Positions 7,131 to 13,031 of a stretch of 14,416 bases of DNA are shown in pieces. The notes under the pieces were generated by a model. That model was not told where the DNA came from, ran no database searches, and was given only the letters and a program-made list of their open reading frames with translations. Both the position numbers and the translations under genes were made by a program. Source of the DNA: Bacillota bacterium. GTDB lineage: Bacteria > Bacillota > Clostridia > Oscillospirales > Oscillospiraceae. The stretch is from positions 1 through 14,416 of the forward strand of contig JAKOSQ010000195.1 in assembly GCA_029777215.1 (NCBI GenBank), given 5' to 3'. Each line of letters begins with the position of its first letter. Position 1 is the stretch's first letter.

Positions 7131-8123
7131 ATGGGCAAGATCTTAGTGCTCGGCGGCGCGGGCTATATCGGCTCCCACACCGTTCGCGAGCTCATGAAAA
7201 GCGGCTTTGAAGTCGTGATCGCGGACTCTCTCGAGACGGGTCACCGCGAGTCCGTCCCGCCGGACGTGCGCCTGTACGTCGGCGATATTCGCGACCGGGT
7301 CTTCCTTGACTCCGTTTTCGAGGCGGAACCCATCGACGCGGTCGTCCACTTCGCCGCCTATTCCCTCGTTGGCGAGAGCATGTCCGACCCCCTCAAGTAT
7401 TACGGCAACAATGTCGGCGGCACGCAGGTCCTTCTCACGAGCATGGTCGCCCACCACGTGGACAAAATCGTCTTCTCCTCCTCCGCCGCGACCTACGGCG
7501 AGCCGATCCACACCCCGATTCTGGAGACGGACCCCCTCGAGCCGACCAACACCTACGGCGCGACCAAGGTCGCCATGGAGCAGATGTTCAAGTGGACCGC
7601 GCTCGCGCACGGTCTGCGCTATGTCTCCCTGCGCTACTTCAACGCCTGCGGCGCGATGCCCGGCGGCGCGATCGGCGAGGACCACCGCCCGGAGAGCCAC
7701 CTCATTCCGATTGTTCTGCAGGCTGCCAACGGCACCCGCCCGAGCATTGCGGTTTACGGCACCGATTACCCCACGCGGGACGGCACCTGCGTGCGCGACT
7801 ATATCCACGTCTGCGATCTCGCGCAGGCCCACGTCCTCGCCGTCCGCTACCTGATCGACGACGGCAAGAGCGACGTCTTCAACCTTGGCAACGGCATCGG
7901 CTTCACGGTCCTTGAGGTCCTCAAGGCCGCCGAGAAGGTCGTTGGCCACGAAATCCCGACCGTCCTCGCGGGCCGCCGCGCGGGCGACCCCGCAACGCTC
8001 GTTGCCTCCTCCGAAAAGGCCCGCAGCGTCCTCGGCTGGAAGCCGGAGTTTGCCGACATCGAAACGATCCTCGAGACCGCCTGGCAGTGGCACAGCGGCC
8101 ATCCGAACGGCTACGGCAAATAA
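7131..8123 (+). CDS. galE: UDP-glucose 4-epimerase
   Basis: GalE interconverts UDP-glucose and UDP-galactose with bound NAD, feeding both galactose breakdown and cell-surface sugar synthesis; it is cytoplasmic. The 330 residues match the family length. It is a short-chain dehydrogenase fold: the NAD-binding GGAGYIG at 8-14, GDIRD near 51, VVHFAA at 71-76, the catalytic SSSAATYG region, Y142-x3-K146 (NTYGATK), RYFNACGA at 168-175, and the substrate-binding RDGTCVRDYIHVCDLA region at 216-231. The ATG at 7131 has GGAGGT 6 nt upstream; an in-frame ATG at 7074 lies in the promoter and is rejected. It is a single-gene transcript between its own promoter and a strong terminator. No other Leloir genes (galK, galT) are in view, so a role in supplying UDP-galactose for glycans is as likely as galactose use. 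Confidence 0.96.
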   Translation: MGKILVLGGAGYIGSHTVRELMKSGFEVVIADSLETGHRESVPPDVRLYVGDIRDRVFLDSVFEAEPIDAVVHFAAYSLVGESMSDPLKYYGNNVGGTQVLLTSMVAHHVDKIVFSSSAATYGEPIHTPILETDPLEPTNTYGATKVAMEQMFKWTALAHGLRYVSLRYFNACGAMPGGAIGEDHRPESHLIPIVLQAANGTRPSIAVYGTDYPTRDGTCVRDYIHVCDLAQAHVLAVRYLIDDGKSDVFNLGNGIGFTVLEVLKAAEKVVGHEIPTVLAGRRAGDPATLVASSEKARSVLGWKPEFADIETILETAWQWHSGHPNGYGK

Positions 8124-8135
8124 AAAACGGACAGC

Positions 8136-8171
8136 AAAGAGCCCCGGTTCCGCGGAACCGGGGCTCTTTTT
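8136..8171. terminator. Bidirectional terminator between galE and the convergent operon
   Basis: A perfect 15-bp stem (8136-8150 with 8155-8169, loop CGCG) carries T runs on both sides: TTTTT on the plus strand (8167-8171), and TTT plus a later T-rich stretch on the minus strand. It lies 12 bp after galE and 10 bp after the P1 peptidase stop codon, so it serves both. Confidence 0.92.
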
Positions 8172-8181
8172 CGCGCCGCGC

Positions 8182-9156
8182 TCAAATATCGCCGAAAAGG
8201 TCCCTGCAGGTCGGCGCGCCGCCGAGCGGCTCGGCCGCCCGGACGCCGCGCACGATCGCAGTCTCCACGGCGCGCGCTGCCATGAGCGAGACGACGTTGA
8301 AGTTGATTTCGTCCACCTCGCCGGTCGCCATCGTGAAGAGCGTGTCGCCGTCGAAGGTCGTGTGCGCCGGGCGGACGGCGCGGGCCAAACCGTCGTGCGC
8401 GATCGAGGCGAGCTTGTTGGCCTCATCCTTCGTGAGCTTGGCGTTCGTCGCGACGACGCCGATGACCGTGTTGCTCGCGTAGAGGTCGGTCACGCAGCCG
8501 TACTCGCCGAGCATCAGGTGCTCCGTGCCGGCGAGGTGCTTCTTGTCGTCGCACAGCGCGCCGGCAATGATGCGGTGCGTGCCCGCGTCGTAGATGTCGC
8601 CGAGTGCGTTGACGACGATGAGCGCCCCGACCTTCAGCTCGCCGAGCTGATAGCTGCAGGTGCCGATGCCGCCCTTCATCGCGTATTCCGGGCCCTTGAG
8701 CTTGCCGACGGTCGCGCCCGTGCCCGCGCCGACGCTGCCGAGCGCAACCGGCCCCGTTCCGGCGCTCTGACAGGCGGCGTAGCCCATCTCCTTGTCGGGG
8801 CGGATGTTGGACGCGCCGCATTTGAGGTCGAAGATGACCGCGCCGCAGACGATCGGGACCTTCGCAACCTCGACGTCGCGGCCGACGTCCTGTTCCTCAA
8901 GGTACTGCATGACGCCCGCCGCCGCGTCGAGCCCGTAGGCGCTGCCGCCCGTGAGCAAAACGGCGTGGACGTGATCGCGGACGTTGACGGGGTTGAGCCC
9001 GTCCGTCTCGCGGGTGCTCGGCGAGCTGCCGCGCACGTCGACGCCCCCCATCGCGCCCTTTTTGCAAAGCACGACGGTGCAGCCGGTGGCGGCATCGAAG
9101 TCCTGCGCGTGGCCGACCTCGATGCCGCCGATGTCCGTGAAATTGATCTCCTCCAT
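8182..9156 (-). CDS. P1 family (DmpA/S58-type) N-terminal-nucleophile peptidase
   Basis: The 324-residue protein belongs to the DmpA/BapA/NylC group: enzymes made as one chain that cut themselves to expose a Ser or Thr nucleophile, then act as aminopeptidases, amidases or beta-peptidases. Family landmarks: ITDIGGIEVGHA-like N-terminus (here FTDIGGIEVGHAQD), LTGGSAYGLDAAAGVMQYLEE at 68-88, GSVGAGTGATVGKLKG at 140-155, and ASNTVIGVVATNAKLTK. By alignment with DmpA, cleavage is predicted between N229 and T230, making Thr230 the nucleophile and an alpha chain of about 229 residues. No signal peptide, so it is cytoplasmic. It starts 3 bp after the coaC stop codon, with a modest GGAAAGG 11 nt upstream, and is last in the coaB-coaC transcript. 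The substrate is unknown. A link to beta-alanine or pantothenate-related compounds is my inference from the operon. Confidence 0.9.
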   Translation of the reverse strand: MEEINFTDIGGIEVGHAQDFDAATGCTVVLCKKGAMGGVDVRGSSPSTRETDGLNPVNVRDHVHAVLLTGGSAYGLDAAAGVMQYLEEQDVGRDVEVAKVPIVCGAVIFDLKCGASNIRPDKEMGYAACQSAGTGPVALGSVGAGTGATVGKLKGPEYAMKGGIGTCSYQLGELKVGALIVVNALGDIYDAGTHRIIAGALCDDKKHLAGTEHLMLGEYGCVTDLYASNTVIGVVATNAKLTKDEANKLASIAHDGLARAVRPAHTTFDGDTLFTMATGEVDEINFNVVSLMAARAVETAIVRGVRAAEPLGGAPTCRDLFGDI

Positions 9157-9159
9157 CGC

Positions 9160-9708
9160 TCAGAGCGCCTTTCCCGAAAGCTGCTCTGCGACCGCCGCGA
9201 CGATCGTCTTGACGTCCGCCATCGCGCCCTTGCCGAGATCGCCGCAGGCGAGCCGGGCCTCCTTGGGGTCAATGAGCTGCCAGCCGTAGTTTACGAGCTT
9301 CTGGAGATTGTCCTGGACGATTGGGTTTTCATACATGTTCGTGTTCATCGCGGGGGCGAGAAGCTTCGGAATGCCGCGCATCGCGAGCGCCGTCGTCGTG
9401 AGCATGTCGTCGGCGATGCCGCAGGCAAGCTTTGCGATGACGTCCGCCGAGGCGGGAGCCACGAGCAGCAGATCCGCCTTTTTTGCAAGGCTGATGTGCT
9501 TTACCTCCTGGGGCCAGTCCTCCTGAAAGACGTCCGTCAGCACGCGGTTTTTGGAGAGCGTCTGGAGCGTGAGCGCCGTGATGAACTGCGCGCCGCCGTG
9601 CGTCAGGATGACGTCGACGTTATAGCCCTCCTTGGTGAGAATGTTGGCGAGGTCGGCCGCCTTGTAGGCGGCGATGCTGCCGGTGACGCCGAGCACGATG
9701 TTTTTCAT
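9160..9708 (-). CDS. coaC: Phosphopantothenoylcysteine decarboxylase
   Basis: CoaC removes CO2 from 4'-phosphopantothenoylcysteine to give 4'-phosphopantetheine, in CoA synthesis. It is a flavin (FMN) enzyme of the HFCD family. The 182 residues contain only the decarboxylase domain: the N-terminal VTGSIAAYKAADL, the catalytic His71 in VKHISLAKKAD, LLVAPASADVIAK, the substrate-binding PAMNTNMYENP (119-129), and the flexible-lid ACGDLGKGAM with Cys155. In most bacteria this domain is fused to CoaB (about 400 residues in total); here they are two genes. Its ATG overlaps the coaB stop codon (ATGA), with GGAATAAAAA in front as a weak ribosome site, so translational coupling is likely. The P1 peptidase gene follows 3 bp downstream. 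Confidence 0.95.
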   Translation of the reverse strand: MKNIVLGVTGSIAAYKAADLANILTKEGYNVDVILTHGGAQFITALTLQTLSKNRVLTDVFQEDWPQEVKHISLAKKADLLLVAPASADVIAKLACGIADDMLTTTALAMRGIPKLLAPAMNTNMYENPIVQDNLQKLVNYGWQLIDPKEARLACGDLGKGAMADVKTIVAAVAEQLSGKAL

Positions 9709-10496
9709 TTTTTATTCCTCTTTCCGTAGAGTCCGAGCACGTTTTTCACGATCGTCTCGGCAATCTCCTGTTTGGTCTCACAACGCTCATAGCGCCGGTC
9801 CGGCGCGAGCAGATAGCCGGTATGCCGCTCGCCGCTGATCTCCGTGAGGTCGTTTGCGAGGACGAAGTCGCAGGCGTTTTTCCGCAGCAGCGCGTGCGCC
9901 GTGTCCAGCAGCTCCTCCCGGGGCACACCGTCGAGCAGCTTGAAGCCGACGAGGATCGTCTCCGGCTGCAGGTCCTTGACTATGCGGATGAGCTTCGGCG
10001 TCTGTCGCAGGGCCAGCAGGGGATGGGCGAGGTTAGAGGAGACCTTGTACGAGCGGTCGATCACGCGGTCGTTTTGCAAAATGCAGTCGGTCACAAAATC
10101 AGCCAGCGCTGCCTCGTCGGAAAAGTCCTCGCTCCGTGCCCAGATGCGCCGGGCGATGCCGTCGGCAAGATCCTCGGCGGTCGTCATGCTCTCGACCGTG
10201 TAGTCGCTCACCGCCATCGAGTGGACGACGGCGTCGATCTTCTCGCGCGCAAGGATGGACTGCAGCGCCGCGCCGACGCTCTCGGCCCCGCGGGTCGTGA
10301 CGAGCTCGAGACAGTCAAGCTCCGGGACGATCGCGCCGCGCTCGCAGACGTAGTAGATTTTTTCGATTTTCGTGCCGCCCTGCCGGACAAATTCGCGCGC
10401 CACGCAGCTGGCGAGCCTGCCCGAGGCGGCGTTGGCGATCTTGCGGACCTGATCGATCTGTTCGGTGGTGCCGCCGGCCGTGATAATGATATTCAT
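9705..10496 (-). CDS. coaB: Phosphopantothenate-cysteine ligase, stand-alone
   Basis: CoaB joins 4'-phosphopantothenate to cysteine in CoA synthesis, after nucleotide activation. The 263 residues open MNIIITAGGTTEQIDQVRKI, with NAASGRLAS next, the start of the stand-alone ligases known from streptococci and enterococci. Also visible: VVHSMAVSDYTVESM, a KVSSN...TPKLI stretch (the conserved lysine region of the ligase), VGFKLLDG, and FVLANDL. At 263 residues it is slightly longer than the roughly 230 of streptococcal CoaB, owing to a middle stretch (about 115-145: TAEDLADGIARRIWARSEDF and onwards). The frame is open to 10697, but homology starts at the ATG at 10494-10496, with GAGAG 9 nt upstream. 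It is first in the coaB-coaC-peptidase operon. Which nucleotide (CTP or ATP) it uses cannot be read from here. Confidence 0.93.
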   Translation of the reverse strand: MNIIITAGGTTEQIDQVRKIANAASGRLASCVAREFVRQGGTKIEKIYYVCERGAIVPELDCLELVTTRGAESVGAALQSILAREKIDAVVHSMAVSDYTVESMTTAEDLADGIARRIWARSEDFSDEAALADFVTDCILQNDRVIDRSYKVSSNLAHPLLALRQTPKLIRIVKDLQPETILVGFKLLDGVPREELLDTAHALLRKNACDFVLANDLTEISGERHTGYLLAPDRRYERCETKQEIAETIVKNVLGLYGKRNKK

Positions 10497-10514
10497 GCCA
10501 AAACGCTCTCTTTC

Positions 10515-10543
10515 AAAAAAACGGGTCTGCGCCCCGGGGCGCA
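10515..10543 (-). promoter_or_regulatory. Perfect GC palindrome and T run at the start of the coaB mRNA
   Basis: TGCGCCCCGGGGCGCA (10528-10543) is a perfect 16-bp palindrome. On the minus strand it begins at about the expected transcript start, and is followed six bases later by seven T (A run 10515-10521). It could be an operator dyad, a protective 5' hairpin or a very early attenuator. No upstream minus-strand gene exists for it to terminate. Confidence 0.45.
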
Positions 10544-10548
10544 CTGCT

Positions 10549-10580
10549 ATTATAGTAGACGAAACGTCCGTAATTTGCAA
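10549..10580 (-). promoter_or_regulatory. Probable promoter of the coaB-coaC-peptidase operon
   Basis: A perfect TATAAT on the minus strand (10549-10554) has TTGCAA (10575-10580) 20 bp upstream, a long spacer; GCAAAT two bases closer gives 18 bp. The -10 box is convincing, the -35 box less so. The expected start point is near 10542. It is divergent from the DUF134 promoter, whose -35 box is only 38 bp away. Confidence 0.55.
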
Positions 10581-10618
10581 ATCTTTTTCCAAGAGCGGGG
10601 AAAATCTCACAAAAGTTA

Positions 10619-10646
10619 TTGACATATGCCGATAACGCGATATAAT
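10619..10646 (+). promoter_or_regulatory. Strong sigma-70 promoter of the DUF134/NifX-like operon
   Basis: Consensus TTGACA (10619-10624) and consensus TATAAT (10641-10646) are separated by 16 bp. The expected start point is near 10653. A near-perfect promoter of this sort usually needs a repressor, and a repeated CATATGCCGA element overlaps it. Confidence 0.88.
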
Positions 10647-10675
10647 GTCGACGTCAAGTAAATGGCATATGCCGA
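10623..10675. repeat. Paired CATATGCCGA direct repeat around the DUF134 promoter
   Basis: CATATGCCGA occurs at 10623-10632, from the last two bases of the -35 box into the spacer, and again at 10666-10675, just before the ribosome binding site, 43 bp (about four helical turns) apart. The downstream copy sits in a GGCATATGCC palindrome (10664-10673). This is a good candidate for paired operator sites, with looping possible. The likely binder is the encoded DUF134 protein, but that is inference. Confidence 0.5.
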
Positions 10676-10690
10676 AAAGGAGGGAGCCCG

Positions 10691-11044
10691 ATGCCAAGAC
10701 CCTGCAAAGCGAGGCGCATCTGCGCGATGCCCGGCTGCCGGCGCTTTGGCCCGTCGGAGCCCGACGCGGGACGCGCGTGCGTCCGTATGACGCTCGACGA
10801 GTATGAGGCGGTGCGCCTCATCGATCTCGAGGGGCTGACACAGGAGGACTGCGCCGTGCGCATGGACGTTGCGCGCACGACCGCGCAGGCGGTCTACAAC
10901 AGCGCCCGCGTCAAGCTCGCCCGCTGCCTCGTCGAGGGCTGCGAGCTGCACATCGAGGGCGGCAACTGCGTCCTCTGCGACGGGAACGCCCCTTGCTGCG
11001 GCCACTGCCACCGCGGCTGCTGCCGTGATCAGAACGAAAATTAA
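10691..11044 (+). CDS. DUF134 (UPF0251) helix-turn-helix protein with Cys-rich tail
   Basis: This is a 117-residue putative DNA-binding protein. It has the family's N-terminal PRPCKARRICAMPGCRRFGP, the MTLDEYEAVRLIDLEGLTQE segment, and a sigma-70-region-4-like helix-turn-helix (QEDCAVRMDVARTTAQAVYN) at about 56-75. These are followed by SARVKLARCLVEG and ELHIEGGNCVLCDG. The C-terminus is rich in Cys (CVLCDG, APCCGHCHRGCC), and there are two more near the N-terminus (C5, C11, C16 region), so a metal or redox centre is plausible. AAGGAGGG lies 6 nt before the ATG. The NifX-like gene follows 27 bp later, a pairing seen repeatedly in anaerobes. The function of the family is not established; a metal- or redox-responsive regulator of the pair is the natural guess. 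I see no experimental basis for a named gene. Confidence 0.92.
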   Translation: MPRPCKARRICAMPGCRRFGPSEPDAGRACVRMTLDEYEAVRLIDLEGLTQEDCAVRMDVARTTAQAVYNSARVKLARCLVEGCELHIEGGNCVLCDGNAPCCGHCHRGCCRDQNEN

Positions 11045-11071
11045 AATTTTTTAAAATCTGGAGGAAAAGCA

Positions 11072-11596
11072 ATGCGTATCGCGATCACCTATGATGAAGA
11101 AAATGGACAGGTCTATCAGCACTTCGGTCACACCGAAAAGTTCAAGCTCTACGACACGGACAACAAAAAGATCCTCTCAACCACTGTCATCCCGACGGCG
11201 GGCAGCGGCCACGCGGCGCTCGCGCAGTTTCTGATCGGCCAGGGCGTCGACGTCGTCATCTGCGGCGGCATCGGACTCGGCATGCAGGAAGCGCTCATGC
11301 GCGAGTCCCTGCTGGTCTACGGCGGCGTGAAGGGCAGCGCGGACGAAGCTGCGCAGGCATTTTTGGAAAATCGCCTCGAATTTGACCCGAACGTCGGCTG
11401 CATCGGTCACGAGGACAGCACGGACGAGGGCTGCGGCTGCCACCACCACGACGCCGACGCTGCGGAGGAAAGCGGCTGCGGCTGCGGCCATCACCACGAG
11501 CATGAGCACGCCGAGGGCGGCTGCGGCTGCGGCCACCATCACGAGCACGCCGAGGGCGGCTGTGGCTGCGGCCACCACCACGGCACGGAAGCATAA
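11072..11596 (+). CDS. NifX/NifB-like (dinitrogenase FeMo-cofactor family) protein with Cys/His repeat tail
   Basis: The 174 residues hold one domain of the Fe-Mo cofactor-binding superfamily at 1-105: MRIAITYDEENGQVYQHFGHTEKF at the start, the conserved HFGH, and VDVVICGGIGLGMQEAL at 59-75. Stand-alone proteins of this kind are widespread in anaerobes that lack nitrogenase, and their function is mostly unknown; binding of iron-sulfur or other metal clusters is suspected. The unusual part is residues 110-174: nine Cys and sixteen His arranged as repeated CGCG-HHH-EHAEGG units, clearly able to bind metal. The gene lies 27 bp after the DUF134 gene with GGAGG 6 nt before its ATG, and is followed by a strong terminator. 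There are no nif genes nearby. Possible roles are metal storage, buffering or delivery (Ni, Zn, Cu or Fe), which cannot be told apart by sequence. Confidence 0.9.
   Translation: MRIAITYDEENGQVYQHFGHTEKFKLYDTDNKKILSTTVIPTAGSGHAALAQFLIGQGVDVVICGGIGLGMQEALMRESLLVYGGVKGSADEAAQAFLENRLEFDPNVGCIGHEDSTDEGCGCHHHDADAAEESGCGCGHHHEHEHAEGGCGCGHHHEHAEGGCGCGHHHGTEA
11504..11581 (+). repeat. 39-bp tandem repeat encoding the Cys/His tail
   Basis: Two adjacent 39-bp copies (11504-11542 and 11543-11581) differ at only two bases, both silent; each encodes EHAEGGCGCGHHH. A shorter, related unit precedes them (11471-11503), and a more diverged one (CGCHHHDAD) lies at about 11432-11458. The near identity points to recent duplication, and copy number may vary between strains. 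Confidence 0.85.
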
Positions 11597-11609
11597 AAAA
11601 GCGGCAAAG

Positions 11610-11651
11610 AGCCCGCGGCAGAGCATTTTTTGTTCTGCCGCGGGCTTTTTT
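11610..11651 (+). terminator. Terminator of the DUF134/NifX-like operon
   Basis: A 13-bp perfect stem (11610-11622 with 11634-11646) with an 11-base loop is followed by six T (11646-11651). It starts 13 bp past the stop codon. Confidence 0.92.
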
Positions 11652-11832
11652 GTTCCGGGTCCTCCGGCGATTAATTCAAGCAAATTATGTACATTTACGC
11701 GCAATGTATGAATTTGACGCATTCCTTTTCATAGCACGGACAAATGAGCATGTCCGGCGGACAAATCGGCCCGCTTGCGGCCCGGCCTGCGCGGCGCTGT
11801 TTTCGCCAGATGGACACGGAAAGGAGAAAGAA
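11652..11832. other. Intergenic stretch with small repeats, no gene seen
   Basis: Between the terminator and the possible 35-codon ORF I see no convincing gene. It holds an ATGTACAT palindrome (11687-11694) in an AT-rich patch, and CGGACAAAT twice (11737-11745 and 11758-11766, 21 bp or two helical turns apart) with an inverted GTCCG (11752-11756) between. TTGACG at 11714-11719 has no good -10 box. A protein-binding region is possible. Confidence 0.35.
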
Positions 11833-11940
11833 ATGGAAGCATTCGACAACTCTGCGCGCGGAGAGCGCTCACTTTCAGATGATTTGACAAAAACGCGCCG
11901 AAAACCGGCGCTTCTTTTTTCTAAAGGGCTATTGATTTAA
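11833..11940 (+). CDS. Possible 35-residue small protein or leader peptide
   Basis: An ATG with an excellent ribosome site (AAGGAG, 6 nt spacing) opens a frame of 35 codons ending in TAA: it starts MEAFDNSARGERSLSDDLTK and ends FSKGLLI. I recognise no family; there is no membrane segment or Cys motif. Its second half contains a terminator-like hairpin (11895-11920), and its last codons overlap the -35 box of the next promoter. It could be a leader peptide, a real small protein, or the leftover 5' end of a lost gene. The strong ribosome site is the only positive evidence. Confidence 0.35.
   Translation: MEAFDNSARGERSLSDDLTKTRRKPALLFSKGLLI
11895..11920 (+). terminator. Terminator-like hairpin inside the small ORF
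   Basis: GCGCCG (11895-11900) pairs with CGGCGC (11906-11911) around AAAAC, followed by TTCTTTTTT (11912-11920). The 6-bp stem is short but GC-only. It would stop transcripts from the left before the transporter promoter, or act as an attenuator if the small ORF is translated. Confidence 0.6.
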
Positions 11941-11960
11941 CGCAGTAAATAGAGTAAAAT
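11932..11960 (+). promoter_or_regulatory. Sigma-70 promoter of the peptide transporter operon
   Basis: TTGATT (11932-11937) is 17 bp from TAAAAT (11955-11960). The expected start point is near 11967, giving a leader of about 87 nt before the first ATPase gene. Confidence 0.6.
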
Positions 11961-11980
11961 CTAACTAATTTTTAGTTAGA
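11960..11980. promoter_or_regulatory. Perfect dyad at the transporter promoter start point
   Basis: TCTAACT (11960-11966) and AGTTAGA (11974-11980) form a perfect 7-bp inverted repeat around AATTTTT. It starts on the last base of the -10 box and covers the expected transcription start, the typical position of a repressor site (MarR- or TetR-like dyads have this size). The regulator is not in the window. Confidence 0.55.
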
Positions 11981-12053
11981 AGTGCCTGGAACGCTGCACC
12001 TATGCGGCGAACGGCTGTCGCCGCGGGGCGGACTTCGACCGGGAGGCTGCGCA

Positions 12054-13031
12054 ATGGACGAGCTTTTGAAAATCAAAGATCTGCATGTGGAGTTCCAGTC
12101 GGGCGGCAGGTTTCTGCCCGCCATCGACGGACTGTCTCTCGAGGTGCATAAGCACGAGGCGGTCGGCATCGTCGGTGAGTCGGGCAGCGGCAAGAGCGTG
12201 ACCTCGCTCGCTGTAATGCGCCTGCTGCCGGAGGAGGGGTGCCGCGTCTCGGGCGAGATCGACTTCGAGGGCCGCGACCTTTTGCAGCTCCCCGAAAAGG
12301 AGATGGAAAACGTCCGCGGCAACCGCATCGCGATGATCTTCCAGGAGCCGATGACCTCGCTCAACCCCGTCCAGACCTGCGGCAGGCAGATCGCGGAGTC
12401 TATTCTTCTCCACACGAAGGCCACAAAAAAGGAGGCCGGCGACCGCGCACTCGAGCTGCTGCGTCTGTGCGGTATCCCGAATCCTGAGCAGCGCATGAAG
12501 GAATATCCCCACCAGATGTCCGGCGGTATGCGCCAGCGTGTGATGATCGCGGTGGCCCTCGCCTGCGACCCGGTCCTGCTCATCGCGGACGAGCCGACGA
12601 CGGCGCTCGACGTCACGATCCAGGCCCAGATTATGCAGCTTCTGCGCGACATCCGCGCGGAAAAGGACATGAGCGTCATCCTCATCACGCACGACCTCGG
12701 CATCGTCTCGGATTTCTGCGACCGCGTCGCTGTGGTCTACACGGGCGAGGTCATGGAGATCGCGCCGACCCGGCAGCTTTTCTCCGAGCCGCTGCACCCC
12801 TACACGGAGGGTCTCATCTCGGCCCTGCCCCAGCTCGGGCAGGCGAAGGGGAAGCTTCCGACCATCGAGGGCGTTGTGCCGGACGCGGGCGAGATGCCGG
12901 AGGGCTGTCGTTTCAACCCGCGCTGCAAATACGCCACCGACAAGTGCCGCGCGGAAAATCCGCCGCTCACGGAGCTGCCGGACGGCCGCTGCGTCCGCTG
13001 TTTTTACGCGAAGGGAGTCGAAAAAGCATGA
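12054..13031 (+). CDS. oppD: Oligopeptide/dipeptide ABC transporter ATPase, OppD/DppD-type
   Basis: This is one of the two cytoplasmic ATPases that power peptide (or nickel) uptake. The 325 residues carry Walker A GESGSGKS (41-48), Q-loop Gln97 ([11 protein letters not shown]), signature MSGGM (155-159), Walker B LLIADE (175-180) followed by PTTALD, and the switch His213 (THD). The C-terminal oligopeptide-type extension ([12 protein letters not shown], 248-259) is followed by a Cys cluster: C285, C291, C298, C313 and C316. In M. tuberculosis OppD, a similar C-x5-C-x6-C plus later Cys pattern binds an iron-sulfur cluster, so the same may hold here. ATG 12054 has GGAGG 7 nt upstream; an in-frame ATG at 11982 lacks homology and a ribosome site. 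It overlaps the next ATPase gene by 4 bp (ATGA). Substrate (dipeptide, oligopeptide or nickel) is not determined. Confidence 0.94.
   Translation: MDELLKIKDLHVEFQSGGRFLPAIDGLSLEVHKHEAVGIVGESGSGKSVTSLAVMRLLPEEGCRVSGEIDFEGRDLLQLPEKEMENVRGNRIAMIFQEPMTSLNPVQTCGRQIAESILLHTKATKKEAGDRALELLRLCGIPNPEQRMKEYPHQMSGGMRQRVMIAVALACDPVLLIADEPTTALDVTIQAQIMQLLRDIRAEKDMSVILITHDLGIVSDFCDRVAVVYTGEVMEIAPTRQLFSEPLHPYTEGLISALPQLGQAKGKLPTIEGVVPDAGEMPEGCRFNPRCKYATDKCRAENPPLTELPDGRCVRCFYAKGVEKA

Noticed and set aside
7885..9729. Plus-strand open frame of 614 codons through the end of galE and opposite the P1 peptidase and coaC
   Set aside because: It shares galE sequence in another frame, runs through a strong terminator and has no domain; the minus strand carries clear enzymes.
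11471..11581. CRISPR array
   Set aside because: The 39-bp units are directly adjacent without spacers, and encode an in-frame protein repeat.
11072..11596. Part of a nitrogen fixation gene cluster
   Set aside because: The domain family is widespread outside nitrogen fixers, and no nifH, nifD, nifK, nifE, nifN or nifB-type radical SAM gene is present.
11177..11722. Minus-strand open frame opposite the NifX-like gene
   Set aside because: It is a shadow of the Cys/His repeat (Ala/Val-rich when reversed) and spans the terminator.
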